In this document: positions 48,676 to 57,644 of the stretch, piece by piece | Layout of the letters: every line of letters starts with the position of its first letter | Numbering within the stretch: the stretch's first letter is position 1 | NCBI GenBank assembly: GCA_019634575.1 | Contig: JAHCAY010000003.1 | Coordinates: 62,001 to 126,000 of the forward strand | Origin: Candidatus Didemnitutus sp. | Lineage (GTDB): Bacteria > Verrucomicrobiota > Verrucomicrobiia > Opitutales > Opitutaceae | Direction of reading: 5' to 3' | Length of the DNA stretch: 64,000 nucleotides | Made by a program: the position numbers and the translations under genes | Notes under the pieces: model-generated | Told to the model about the DNA's origin: nothing | Database searches by the model: none | Seen by the model: only the letters and a program-made list of their open reading frames with translations

Positions 48676-51600
48676 GCGATTCCGGCAAAGCCGTTTTCCT
48701 CTCCTACGCCTCGCAGGATGCCGAGGCCGTCCAGCGTATCGCCGAGGCGCTGCGCGCCACCGGCATCGAAGTGTGGTTCGATCGCAACGAACTCGTCGGC
48801 GGCGACGCGTGGGACCAGAAAATCCGCCGTCAGATCAAGGAGTGCGCGCTGTTCGTGCCGATCATCTCGCCGAACACCAACGCACGCCCTGAGGGCTATT
48901 TTCGCCTCGAGTGGAAACTGGCCGTCGACCGCTCGCACCTCATGGCCGACGATGCGCCGTTCCTGTTCCCCATCGCCCTCGACGGGATCACGGACGCGAA
49001 GGCGCGCGTGCCGGAGAAATTCAAAGAAGTCCAATGGACCCACCTCCGCCTTGATGAGACGCCATCCGAGCTCGCCGCGCGCCTTGCCCGCCTGCTCGCA
49101 CCCGAAGCTGCCGCCGCACAGTCGACCGTCCCGGCTGCCCCCCCGGGCGCGAAACCTGCGCCCCCCAATCGCTGGCAGTGGTGGATGATCTTTCCGATTC
49201 TTGGTTCGGTGATCGGCCTGCTTTTCGCCGCGGGGCCTCTGCTGCGCATGTTCCGGGGTGCGCCGCCCAAGCCTGTCACCACCGTGTCCGCTTCCCCCGC
49301 GACGAAGACCGCCACGCCCGCCGCTTCCGAAGCGCGACGGCTGGCCGACCAGGCGTTCGCCCTGAGCGTGGATAAATACGATTCGACTCTCGACGACTAC
49401 ACCACCGCCGATGCGTTGATGAAGCGCGCCATGACCGCCGATGGGGACGACGGCGAGGTCCTCGCCCGCTCCGCGCAGCTGCAATTCATGTTTCGCAACC
49501 GCGGATTCGATTTCGCGCCCGAACGCATCACAACCGGTCGCACCCAGGCGGAGCGAGCCGTCCGTCTCGCGCCCGAATCCGTCGAAGCCCACCTCGCGCT
49601 CGGCCTCGCGCATCGTTACACGGGCAACGCCGCCGCGGCGCTCGAGGCCTACCGTCGTGCCGTCCAACTAGAGCCGGATCACGCCCGCGCCTTGATTTGG
49701 CTGGGAAGCCGTTTGGTCGAACAGAACGACGGCGAGGAAGGGCGCAAACTGCTCGAACGCGCCCGGCACAGCACCGAGTGGGCGCCCCTCGTCGACTATT
49801 ACCTCTTCCTCGTCAGCTTCGGAAATCGCAAGTTTGCCGACGCGGAAACCTACATCCGACGCTCTTTTGCCGCGAGACCATCCGTCAACTCCGCCGGCGG
49901 CATCGCGCTGCTCCACCTCACGTGGACGGGCGACCTGGAGGCCGCGGTGCGCGACCTGAGCGCCGTCCCGGCCGCGATGTTGAACGCCCCGCGTGTGGTC
50001 TGGATGACGGCCCAGGTGCATCTCAATCGCCGTGCGCCGGAGGATGCCTTGCGGGCACTCGACCGGCTCCCCGACCTCTTCATCCGCGACAGCTGGTTCA
50101 CCGGGCCCAAGGCGCTGCTGATCGGCCGCGCTCATGCCCTCGCTGGCCGCGCGACAGCTGCAAAGCTCGCTTGGGAGGGCGGCCTCCGATTCGTGGACGA
50201 TGCTCTGAAAAACGATCCTGCCGAACCGGCGATCCACCGGGCCCGCGGGGAATTGCTCGCCGCGCTCGGCCGCTCCGACGAGGCACTGGCCGAGGCCCGG
50301 ACGTTCGAGGAACTGAGTCACGGCACGCTGCGCGGCTGGAACGTCTCCGCGGCTGGCATCTACGCCACACTCGGCCGTGCCGACCTGGCCGTCCCAAGGC
50401 TCGCCGCCATCATAGATGCCGACACGGGCGGCTGGCCGTTGACGCGCACGCTGCTGCGACAGGACCCGCGCTGGGACCCCATCCGCGACGATCCGGCGTT
50501 CATCGCGCTGCTCACCGAGCCTCACGCCGCTGCTGATCCTACCCCGATCCTCCCCGTGAAACCCGCCATCGACGACAAATCCGTCGCCGTGCTGGCGTTC
50601 GCGAATCTCTCCGACGACAAGGCCAACGAGTATTTCTCCGACGGCATCAGCGAGGAACTGCTCAACGTCCTTGCCAAAGTGCCGGGTTTGAAGGTCACCG
50701 CGCGCACGTCGTCGTTCTTCTTCAAGGGCAAGGAGACCCCGATTCCTGAGATCGCGCAGAAACTCGGCGTCGCCTACGTCGTCGAGGGCAGCGTCCGCAA
50801 GGCCGGCGACAAGGTCCGCATCACCGCGCAGCTCATCAAGGCCGCCGACGGTTTCCACGTGTGGAGCGACACCTTCACGCGCGATCTGAAGGACATCTTC
50901 GCCGTGCAGGACGAGATCGCCGGGCTTATCGCCCAGAATCTTCGGGCGAAGATGGCGGCATCGGGCGAGCGCATCGCGGTAGCGCCGGATGTCTACGCCC
51001 TCATCTTGCAGGCCCGCCACGCCGCAGCAGTGCAGACCAACGAGGGCGCTCGGCAGGCCATCGCCTTCTACCAACAGGCCGTGGCCCGCGCCCCCAAGTC
51101 CGCCGACGCGTGGGCGGAAATGGCGTTGAACTACGTGCAGCTCGCGCGCTTCGGCGGCTTGGCGACGCCGGAGGGAATGCGCGAGGCCCGCCTCGCTGCG
51201 CAACGGGCGCTGGCTGTCGATCCCGAGAATCTGTCCGGCATCCTGGCCCTCGCCTGGGTGCAACGCACCAACGACCGCGATTGGCGCGGCGCCATCGCGT
51301 CCTTCCGCCGCGCCCTCGCCGTCGCCCCCGAGAACGTCGCCGCCATGAGTGATGCCGCGATCTGCTTCCTGAATGTCGGATTGGCCGCCGAGGCCGAGTC
51401 GCTGGCCGCCCGCGCCGCCGAGCGTGATCCGCTGAATCCTCGCGCCCAGTGGTCGCTCGGCGCGATTTTCCTCTGGTCAGGCCGCGCCGAACAGGCGGTT
51501 GAATCCTACCGGAAAGCGGTCGCCTTGGCTCCCTTGGGCGATGAATACCATTCGCACCTCGCCCGGGCATTGGCGATTGCCGGCCGGATTGCCGAGGCGA

Positions 51601-51932
51601 AGCAGGAGTCGGCGCGTGAGCCGAACGAACGCTACCGGTTGGTGGCCGAGGCGACCATTCACTATCTGGCGGGCGAACGGGCCGAAGGCGATCGAGCGGT
51701 CCAGGCGATCAGCGACAAATTCGGCGATCAAATGGCCGGCTACCTCGCCAACATCTGCGCCCTCGCCGGCCGGGTGGACGACGCCTTCCAGTGGCTGGAA
51801 CGAGGCTACGAGGCCCGCGACGCATCCATCGCCTGGGCCAAGACCAATACGAGCTACGAAAGCATCCGCCGCGACCCGCGCTGGGAGGTATTCCTCCGCA
51901 AGATGGGCTTGGCGGACGATCAGTTGAAGTGA
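48672..51932 (+). CDS. TIR-domain protein with membrane helix, FlgO/TolB-N-like domain and TPRs
   Basis: 1086 residues; its ATG overlaps the stop of the first TIR gene (ATGA). The TIR domain (about 5-145) is a close paralogue of the first (AVFLSYASQDAEAVQRI, VWFDRNELVGGDAWD, EGYFRLEW with E80). A membrane helix covers about 171-193. TPRs fill 210-620. Residues about 630-757 form a FlgO/COG5616-type domain (SVAVLAFANLSDDKANEYF, DGISEELLNVLAKVPGLKV, YVVEGSVRKAGDKVRI), then more TPRs. The FlgO-type module is common in CadC- and adenylate cyclase-like TPR regulators and is rarely seen behind a TIR. Its end is 13 bp from the convergent GH2 stop. Confidence 0.86.
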   Translation: MSDSGKAVFLSYASQDAEAVQRIAEALRATGIEVWFDRNELVGGDAWDQKIRRQIKECALFVPIISPNTNARPEGYFRLEWKLAVDRSHLMADDAPFLFPIALDGITDAKARVPEKFKEVQWTHLRLDETPSELAARLARLLAPEAAAAQSTVPAAPPGAKPAPPNRWQWWMIFPILGSVIGLLFAAGPLLRMFRGAPPKPVTTVSASPATKTATPAASEARRLADQAFALSVDKYDSTLDDYTTADALMKRAMTADGDDGEVLARSAQLQFMFRNRGFDFAPERITTGRTQAERAVRLAPESVEAHLALGLAHRYTGNAAAALEAYRRAVQLEPDHARALIWLGSRLVEQNDGEEGRKLLERARHSTEWAPLVDYYLFLVSFGNRKFADAETYIRRSFAARPSVNSAGGIALLHLTWTGDLEAAVRDLSAVPAAMLNAPRVVWMTAQVHLNRRAPEDALRALDRLPDLFIRDSWFTGPKALLIGRAHALAGRATAAKLAWEGGLRFVDDALKNDPAEPAIHRARGELLAALGRSDEALAEARTFEELSHGTLRGWNVSAAGIYATLGRADLAVPRLAAIIDADTGGWPLTRTLLRQDPRWDPIRDDPAFIALLTEPHAAADPTPILPVKPAIDDKSVAVLAFANLSDDKANEYFSDGISEELLNVLAKVPGLKVTARTSSFFFKGKETPIPEIAQKLGVAYVVEGSVRKAGDKVRITAQLIKAADGFHVWSDTFTRDLKDIFAVQDEIAGLIAQNLRAKMAASGERIAVAPDVYALILQARHAAAVQTNEGARQAIAFYQQAVARAPKSADAWAEMALNYVQLARFGGLATPEGMREARLAAQRALAVDPENLSGILALAWVQRTNDRDWRGAIASFRRALAVAPENVAAMSDAAICFLNVGLAAEAESLAARAAERDPLNPRAQWSLGAIFLWSGRAEQAVESYRKAVALAPLGDEYHSHLARALAIAGRIAEAKQESAREPNERYRLVAEATIHYLAGERAEGDRAVQAISDKFGDQMAGYLANICALAGRVDDAFQWLERGYEARDASIAWAKTNTSYESIRRDPRWEVFLRKMGLADDQLK

Positions 51933-51945
51933 ACGAGCCGCCGGC

Positions 51946-54555
51946 TCACCGCGCGGCGAAACTCACCTCGCCGCGCACGAGCCCCTCGGACTCCACGCGG
52001 AGTGTGATCGTCCCGCCGGGACCGGCTTTCGGCCGCACAATGGCGAGCGCCAGACCGTTGAAGGCGTTGCGCTCGGGACTGGCGAAGACGCGCTGATCGG
52101 TCGGGTCGCCGTTGTCGGTCGCGACGAGATCGGCCGCGCCTGCGACGGAGAATTTCAAGAGCGGCTTCGCGCGCGGGACGACGAGACCGTCCTTGTCGAC
52201 GACGGCGACGCTCACGTAAGCGAGATCGCTGCCGTCCGCGCGCAGTTCCGCGCGATCGACCGTCACGCGCAACGCGGCCGGCGCGCCGGTCGTGCGCTGC
52301 ACCGCTTCGGCCCAGGGCTGGCCGTTCTTGTAGGTCACGACCTTCAGCTCGCCGGGCTGATACTTCACGTCATCCCAGCGGAACCGGTATTCGAGCGGGC
52401 CGCGCTTTTTCCGGCCCAGCGACTGACCGTTGAGGAAGAGCTCCGCTTCATCGCCGGAAGAGTAGACGTGCACCGGCGTCACCTGACCGACGCGCTCCGG
52501 CCAATTCCAATGCGGCAGGATGTGCGCCATCGGCAGCTCCGGCCGCCAACGCGCCTGATAGAGATAGAACCGGTCCTTCGGAAAGCCCGCCAAGTCCACG
52601 ATGCCGAAGTAGCTGCTGCGCGACGGCACGCGGATCTTGCCAAGCGCGGCGAGCTCCTGGGCTGCTTTCTCGCGCGCGACGGGATCGGCGAAGTTGAGGA
52701 GATTCGTCGCGTCGCTGTCGAACGGGGTCGGCTCGCCGAGATAGTCGAAGCCCGTCCACACGAACTCGCCGAGCACGTAGGGATTCTCGTCGAGGGCCTT
52801 CCACTCGACGTCGGGCGGCCACGCCCACCACGGCGCGTAGAGATCGTAGCTGCTGACGTGGAAATTCGCCGCGCCGTCGCTCTTCTTGTCCGAGACGGGA
52901 AAGAAATACTCGCCGCGCGAACTGATCGTCGACGCGGTTTCGGAGCCCATCATCACGACCTGCGGGTGCCGCGCGTGGAGCTTCGCGTATTCGGCCGGCT
53001 TGTAGTTGAAACCGAGCACGTCGACCACCGTCTCGAAACCGTTGTAGGCGGACGGCGGTTTGTCGCTGCCGACGACGACGGCGCGCGTGCGATCCTCCTC
53101 GCGCACGATGGCGGCGAGGTGCGCGGCGAGCTTCCAGCCCTCGGCGTCGCCGAGTTCGGGCAACTCGTTGCCGATGCTCCACTGAATCACGCTCGGGTGG
53201 TTGCGATCGCGGCGCACCAGCGCGCGCAAGTCGCGTTCGTGCCAGTCGTCGAAAAGCCGGCTGTAATCGTCGGCCTTCTTGCCGACGCGCCACGCATCGG
53301 ACAACTCGACCATCACGAGCATGCCCATGCGGTCCGCCAACTCGAGCAGCTCGGGTGCCGGCGGATTGTGACTGGTGCGGATCGCGTTCGCGCCGAAGGA
53401 CTGGAGAATCTCGATCTGCCGCTCGAGCGCGCGGGTGTTGATCGCGGTGCCAAGAGCCCCGAGATCGTGGTGGAGGCACACGCCACGAATCGGCACGCGT
53501 TCGCCGTTGAGCTTGAAGCCCTCCGTCGCGCTGACCGCGAGCGTCCGCATGCCGAACGGCGTCCGCACCGTGTCCACCACGAGGCCGCCGCGCTCGACGC
53601 GCGTCTCGGCCACGTAACGATTGCGCTCGCGCAAGCTCCAGAGCTTCGGCGCGGCGACGCGCAATGTGTGCGCGACGTGCGCCTGCCGGCCGGCGCCGAC
53701 GCTCGCCGTCTGCGCCTCGGAAACCGCCACCGGTTCCCCGAGCGGTTGGCCGTTCGCGTCGGCGGCGAAGATCCGCACGCTGGCTTGCACGGCGGCGGTC
53801 GCAGCGCCCTGGTTGTCGAGCGTGATGCCGACATTCACGAGCGCGTGGTCGGCGGCGATTTCGGGCGTCGTGACCGTGACGCCCCAATGCGCCACCGCCA
53901 CCTCGGCAGTCTTCGTGAGCCACACATTGCGATAGAGACCCGCACCCGGATACCAACGCGACGACTCGCGCGGCGGACTCAGGCGGACGGCGATGACGTT
54001 ATCCGCACCGGGCTGCACAAACGGCGTGAGGTCGACGCGCCACGACGAGTAGCCGTAGGCCCAGCCGCCGGCGATCTGTCCGTTGCACCAAACGAGCGCG
54101 TAGGACATCGCGCCGTCGAATTCGAGATAGACGCGGCGGCCGGCATCCGCGGCAGGCAGAGCGAATTTCTTCCGATACCAACCGGTGCCCGCCCACGGCA
54201 ACTTGCCGGTCGAGCCGGGCAATTCCTGCACGAAACCGTTTTCGATGCCCCAGTCGTGTGGCACGTCGAGCGTGCGCCAGGCGGAGTCGTCGAACTCCGG
54301 TTTAGGAAAATTCAGCCACCAACCCGAACGCGGCGGCGGCAGCGCGGCGCGCGGCGGCGCGTAATTCAGGAGATGCTCGCCGGTCGGCAGCATCCACGCC
54401 TTCATTCGCTCGTAGGCAAGCGACTCGCCCGCATCCGGATCGTCGCCGTGGAAGAATTTCCATCCGGCATTGAACGAGACGCGCTCGCGTCCCTCCTCCG
54501 CTCGCAACACGACGCCGGCCGCAACCAACGCCACCAACAGGAACACGCGATTCAT
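51946..54555 (-). CDS. Secreted GH2 glycosidase (second copy type)
   Basis: 869-residue exported enzyme (signal peptide about 1-19, MNRVFLLVALVAAGVVLRAE). It has the jelly-roll motif LDVPHDWGIENGF, CLHHDLGALG and IRTSHNPPAPELL of the GH2 barrel, acid/base Glu in WSIGNELPE and nucleophile Glu in MMGSETASTI. A DUF4982-like domain and Ig-like tail (TDNGDPTDQRVFASPERNAF) complete it. It differs from the GH2 at 31917 by a longer first domain (with GKLPWAGTGWYRKKF). Beta-galactosidase is likely. It is a single-gene unit with no copy of either operator motif upstream. Confidence 0.92.
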   Translation of the reverse strand: MNRVFLLVALVAAGVVLRAEEGRERVSFNAGWKFFHGDDPDAGESLAYERMKAWMLPTGEHLLNYAPPRAALPPPRSGWWLNFPKPEFDDSAWRTLDVPHDWGIENGFVQELPGSTGKLPWAGTGWYRKKFALPAADAGRRVYLEFDGAMSYALVWCNGQIAGGWAYGYSSWRVDLTPFVQPGADNVIAVRLSPPRESSRWYPGAGLYRNVWLTKTAEVAVAHWGVTVTTPEIAADHALVNVGITLDNQGAATAAVQASVRIFAADANGQPLGEPVAVSEAQTASVGAGRQAHVAHTLRVAAPKLWSLRERNRYVAETRVERGGLVVDTVRTPFGMRTLAVSATEGFKLNGERVPIRGVCLHHDLGALGTAINTRALERQIEILQSFGANAIRTSHNPPAPELLELADRMGMLVMVELSDAWRVGKKADDYSRLFDDWHERDLRALVRRDRNHPSVIQWSIGNELPELGDAEGWKLAAHLAAIVREEDRTRAVVVGSDKPPSAYNGFETVVDVLGFNYKPAEYAKLHARHPQVVMMGSETASTISSRGEYFFPVSDKKSDGAANFHVSSYDLYAPWWAWPPDVEWKALDENPYVLGEFVWTGFDYLGEPTPFDSDATNLLNFADPVAREKAAQELAALGKIRVPSRSSYFGIVDLAGFPKDRFYLYQARWRPELPMAHILPHWNWPERVGQVTPVHVYSSGDEAELFLNGQSLGRKKRGPLEYRFRWDDVKYQPGELKVVTYKNGQPWAEAVQRTTGAPAALRVTVDRAELRADGSDLAYVSVAVVDKDGLVVPRAKPLLKFSVAGAADLVATDNGDPTDQRVFASPERNAFNGLALAIVRPKAGPGGTITLRVESEGLVRGEVSFAAR

Positions 54556-54616
54556 GCAGGCGCGACACTACCCCGCGCGGCCCGGAGCGCCATCCCGCAA
54601 TTGCCCGCCGCGCCGC

Positions 54617-55267
54617 CTACGCCGCCGGCTGGAGCGCGCTCGGGTTCCAGCTGGCCCGGAAAATGGGATGTCCCTCGCACTCGCCGACACGCACCGGATT
54701 GTAGCGCTTGATCAGGCCGGCGCCGCAGGCACTCCACGCAGTTTGCAGCAGGCATTTGGGATGAAACCCATCCATTTCCGTCAGCGCGCGCTGCAACAGC
54801 CGTGTGCCAAGCCCCTGGCCGCGAAACTGCGCGCGCACGGCGACGCTCGTCATGTAGACTGCCGCGCAATCCCCGGGCGACGCGGCGAGGTGCGCGAGCG
54901 TCATGCCGCCGTCGCGTTCGCCCCGCAGCAAACGCGCCTCACCGGCGACATTGAGCGGCACCAGCCAGCAGAAGCCGGCGAGCGCGCCCGATTCCTCCTG
55001 CGCAAGCGACAGACCGCGCGGCGCGACGCCGAGCAAGGTGAGGTCCGATTCGAGGGTGCCGAAATCCGCATCGTCGTGCGACGGGAAGTGCTCCGTCTCG
55101 ATAGCGCGCACGTCGCGCACGGTGGAGAAGGCATCGCGGCCCGATTCGCCAAACGGGCGGATCGAGATTTGCGGGAGAGTGAGAGAAGGAAATGGGATCA
55201 CGCTTGGGATTTTGGCGGCCACCGCCCTGCTCCCCACCGGATAAATGCCGCGAGCCCGCGCTATCAT
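54617..55267 (-). CDS. GNAT-family acetyltransferase
   Basis: 216 residues from the ATG at 55267, although the exact start is uncertain since the first 30 residues show no clear fold. The acetyl-CoA motif is VYMTSVAVRAQFRGQGLG followed by TRLLQRALTE; SLAQEESGALAGFCWLVPL is strand beta4. The C-terminus FHPKCLLQTAWSACGAGLIK is the usual beta6 region. The acceptor is unknown. It stands alone, 61 bp upstream (on its own strand, downstream) of nothing co-directional, with the GH2 start beyond it. Confidence 0.78.
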   Translation of the reverse strand: MIARARGIYPVGSRAVAAKIPSVIPFPSLTLPQISIRPFGESGRDAFSTVRDVRAIETEHFPSHDDADFGTLESDLTLLGVAPRGLSLAQEESGALAGFCWLVPLNVAGEARLLRGERDGGMTLAHLAASPGDCAAVYMTSVAVRAQFRGQGLGTRLLQRALTEMDGFHPKCLLQTAWSACGAGLIKRYNPVRVGECEGHPIFRASWNPSALQPAA

Positions 55268-55406
55268 CGGCACTTCGACACACCCCAGAATCGCTGCTGA
55301 GTGCGCCAGTCTCGTGACAGCAGGCACTTGCAAAATGTCATAGTGCGGAACCGGCCGTCCGCGCGCCGTTTTGCCGCACCGCAACGCGATACGACGCTCG
55401 TCCTGG

Positions 55407-56120
55407 CTAGGTGCCGGCCTGCGTTTCGACCCAGCGCACGGCATGCCGGACCAGGGCGGTGCCGTCGTTGATTCCGAGCTTGCCCTTGATGTTGGCGCGA
55501 TGGACGTCGACGGTCTTGGTGCTGAGGTGGAGCTGCGCCGCGATCTCGTGCGTGCTCTTGCCCTGGCCGATCAACTGGAAGACCTCGAACTCGCGATCGG
55601 TGAGCTTCGCGATCGGGGAACTGGATTGGCGCGGCTGTCCGCCATGGAGATTCTCCAACAGTCGCGCCGAGAGCCGCTGGCTGACGTAAATCTCTCCGCG
55701 CAACACCTGGCGCAGCGCCGCCAGCAACGCCTCGCCGCCGGCCTCCTTCATGATGTAGCCGCGCGCGCCGGCGCGCAGCATGCGCTCGGCGTAGACGAGT
55801 TCGTCGTGCATCGAAATCACGAGCACGGGCAGACCTGGGTGGAGCGCGTGGAGATCCTTGATGAACTCCGCGCCGCTGCGCCCGGGCATCGTGATGTCGC
55901 TCAAAACCAGATCGGGCCGCGCGCGAGGCATTGCCTGCAATGCCTCGGCCGGATTGCCCGCCTCACCGGCGACCATCATGTCGGTCTGCCGGTCGATCAA
56001 CGCGCCCAAACCGGCGCGCATGAACGGATGGTCGTCGACGACCAGGATGCGTTTGCGCTCGGTCGCCGATGCGGTGGCGGGCGGAACCGGCGGCGATGAT
56101 TTCTTGCGGGGCGTTTTCAT
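55407..56120 (-). CDS. NarL/LuxR-family response regulator
   Basis: 237 residues. A receiver domain (about 25-140: RILVVDDHPFMRAGLGALI, phosphorylated Asp in VLSDITMPGRS, and the lysine in GARGYIMKEAGG) is followed by a LuxR-type HTH (about 170-232: LTDREFEVFQLIGQG with STHEIAAQLHLSTKTVDVHR). It is preceded directly by its likely kinase: the kinase stop and this ATG share one base (TGATG). A basic, proline-rich arm of about 22 residues starts the protein. It is probably the output of the signalling set. Confidence 0.93.
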   Translation of the reverse strand: MKTPRKKSSPPVPPATASATERKRILVVDDHPFMRAGLGALIDRQTDMMVAGEAGNPAEALQAMPRARPDLVLSDITMPGRSGAEFIKDLHALHPGLPVLVISMHDELVYAERMLRAGARGYIMKEAGGEALLAALRQVLRGEIYVSQRLSARLLENLHGGQPRQSSSPIAKLTDREFEVFQLIGQGKSTHEIAAQLHLSTKTVDVHRANIKGKLGINDGTALVRHAVRWVETQAGT

Positions 56121-57181
56121 CACTTGCCCGGCCAGAGGCACGAAATGCAGGTGCCGCCCGCGCGACCACGTTTCACCGTGAGCTCCGCGCCGATCAAGCT
56201 CGCACGATGCCGCATGAGACCGAGGCCCGTGCCGTGTTTCTCGGCACCTTCGCGCAAGCCGACGCCATCGTCGGCGATTTCCAGCGCGAGCCGCTGCGTG
56301 CGCCGGACGAGGCTCACGCGGATGGTCTTGGCGTGCGCGTGGCGCACCGCGTTGTTCACGGCTTCCTGAGCGATGCGGTAAAGATGACCGGCCACGCGCA
56401 CATCGTCCACTTCGACGGGCTTCTCGGTCAGGAATGCGCAATAGACCCGACCCAACGCATTTGTCCGCTCGGCCAGTGCCACCAGTCCATGGTGCAACGC
56501 TTCCGGACCCTGGCCGATCGGCACGAGGCCGCGCGCCAGAAATCGCGTCTGCGCGATCGCCTCGCGCAGCATGCCGCTCATCTGGTCGAGGCGCGTCGAA
56601 ACCATCGGGTGCGTGAACGCCGTGTCTTCCTTCAAGGCCGTGCACATGAGTTCCAATGCCGTGAGCAGCTGCCCCAGCCCGTCGTGCAGATCGGCGCCGA
56701 TCGAGAGTCGCTCGCGTTCGCTCGCGGCCAGGACCTCCGCTTCGAGACGCACATGCTCGGCCCGGGCCGCCGCAAGGGCGCGGTCGCGCGCGACGGAGTC
56801 GAGCGCACGGCGCGCCACGGCCGGCAGCAAATCGAGCAGCGTGGTGTCCTTCATCACGTAGTCGAGGGCGCCATGTTTCATCACCTCCACGGCAGCGCGT
56901 TCGTCGCCCTGACCGGTCACGACCACGAAGGGCACGCCGAATCCGGTGGCGCTGTATTTGTTGAGCAGGCCGATGCCCTCGGCATCGCGCAGTTTCAAGT
57001 CGAGCAACACCAGATCGTGCGGCCCGGACTGGAGCTTAGCGAATGCCTGATAGCAGCTCGTGGCGGTATCGACCTCGTGGCCTTCGGCGCGGAGGGCTTC
57101 GGCCATGAGGATGAGCAGACCCTCGTCGTCGTCGACGACGAGGATGCGCGCGGGCGCGGAACCTTGGGAACCGGGACTCAC
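56120..57181 (-). CDS. Receiver-HisKA_3 histidine kinase (NarX/DegS class)
   Basis: 353 residues without membrane segments. An N-terminal receiver (about 12-130, Asp in LVLLDLKLRDAEG, Lys in GALDYVMKDTT) is joined by a coiled coil to a HisKA_3 dimerisation domain with the phosphorylated histidine in IGADLHDGLGQLLT, and an HATPase_c domain (AQEAVNNAVRHAHA, IADDGVGL, GTGLGLMRHRA). This class pairs with NarL-type regulators, exactly what follows. The N-terminal receiver suggests it is itself controlled by an upstream kinase, likely the PAS kinase two genes before. Confidence 0.92.
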   Translation of the reverse strand: MSPGSQGSAPARILVVDDDEGLLILMAEALRAEGHEVDTATSCYQAFAKLQSGPHDLVLLDLKLRDAEGIGLLNKYSATGFGVPFVVVTGQGDERAAVEVMKHGALDYVMKDTTLLDLLPAVARRALDSVARDRALAAARAEHVRLEAEVLAASERERLSIGADLHDGLGQLLTALELMCTALKEDTAFTHPMVSTRLDQMSGMLREAIAQTRFLARGLVPIGQGPEALHHGLVALAERTNALGRVYCAFLTEKPVEVDDVRVAGHLYRIAQEAVNNAVRHAHAKTIRVSLVRRTQRLALEIADDGVGLREGAEKHGTGLGLMRHRASLIGAELTVKRGRAGGTCISCLWPGK

Positions 57182-57621
57182 TTGCTCGCTACAGGCGGAA
57201 CGAGCAGGAGCATCACGAACATGCCCAACCGACGGATCGCCTCGGTGAACTTGTCGTAATCGACGGGCTTTTGGATGTAGACGCTGCAGCCGAGTTGGTG
57301 GCAGCGCTCGACCTCGCGGGAATCGTCGGTGGTCGTGAGCATGATCACCGGCAGCTTGCGCAGTTCGGTGTCGGCCTTCAGGCGGCGCAGCACCTCGATG
57401 CCGTCGACCTTGGGCATGCGGATGTCGAGCAGCACGAGGTAGGTGCCGTCGTGGCCGCGCACGACGTTGCCGTCGCGATCAAAAAAATAATCGAGGATCG
57501 CCTGCCCGTCGCGGAAATGCTCGATGCGGTTTTTCAAGCCGGCCATCTCGAGATTTTCGCGGATGAGGATGGCGTGGCCTTCGTCGTCTTCGACGATGAG
57601 AATGGTAGGAGAATGATTCAT
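57178..57621 (-). CDS. Single-domain response regulator (Rcp1/CheY-like)
   Basis: 147-residue stand-alone receiver of the Rcp1 type: ILIVEDDEGHAILIRENLE, Asp in YLVLLDIRMPKVDG, threonines in IMLTTTDDSRE and Lys in CSVYIQKPVDYDKF. The insertion FFDRDGNVVRG after helix 2 is usual for the Rcp1 group that partners PAS or phytochrome kinases. It overlaps the next kinase gene by four bases and follows the PAS kinase by 23 bp. It may shuttle phosphate between the two kinases. Confidence 0.92.
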   Translation of the reverse strand: MNHSPTILIVEDDEGHAILIRENLEMAGLKNRIEHFRDGQAILDYFFDRDGNVVRGHDGTYLVLLDIRMPKVDGIEVLRRLKADTELRKLPVIMLTTTDDSREVERCHQLGCSVYIQKPVDYDKFTEAIRRLGMFVMLLLVPPVASK

Positions 57622-57644
57622 GGCGTGGTCCGGCGGGGCGTGGG

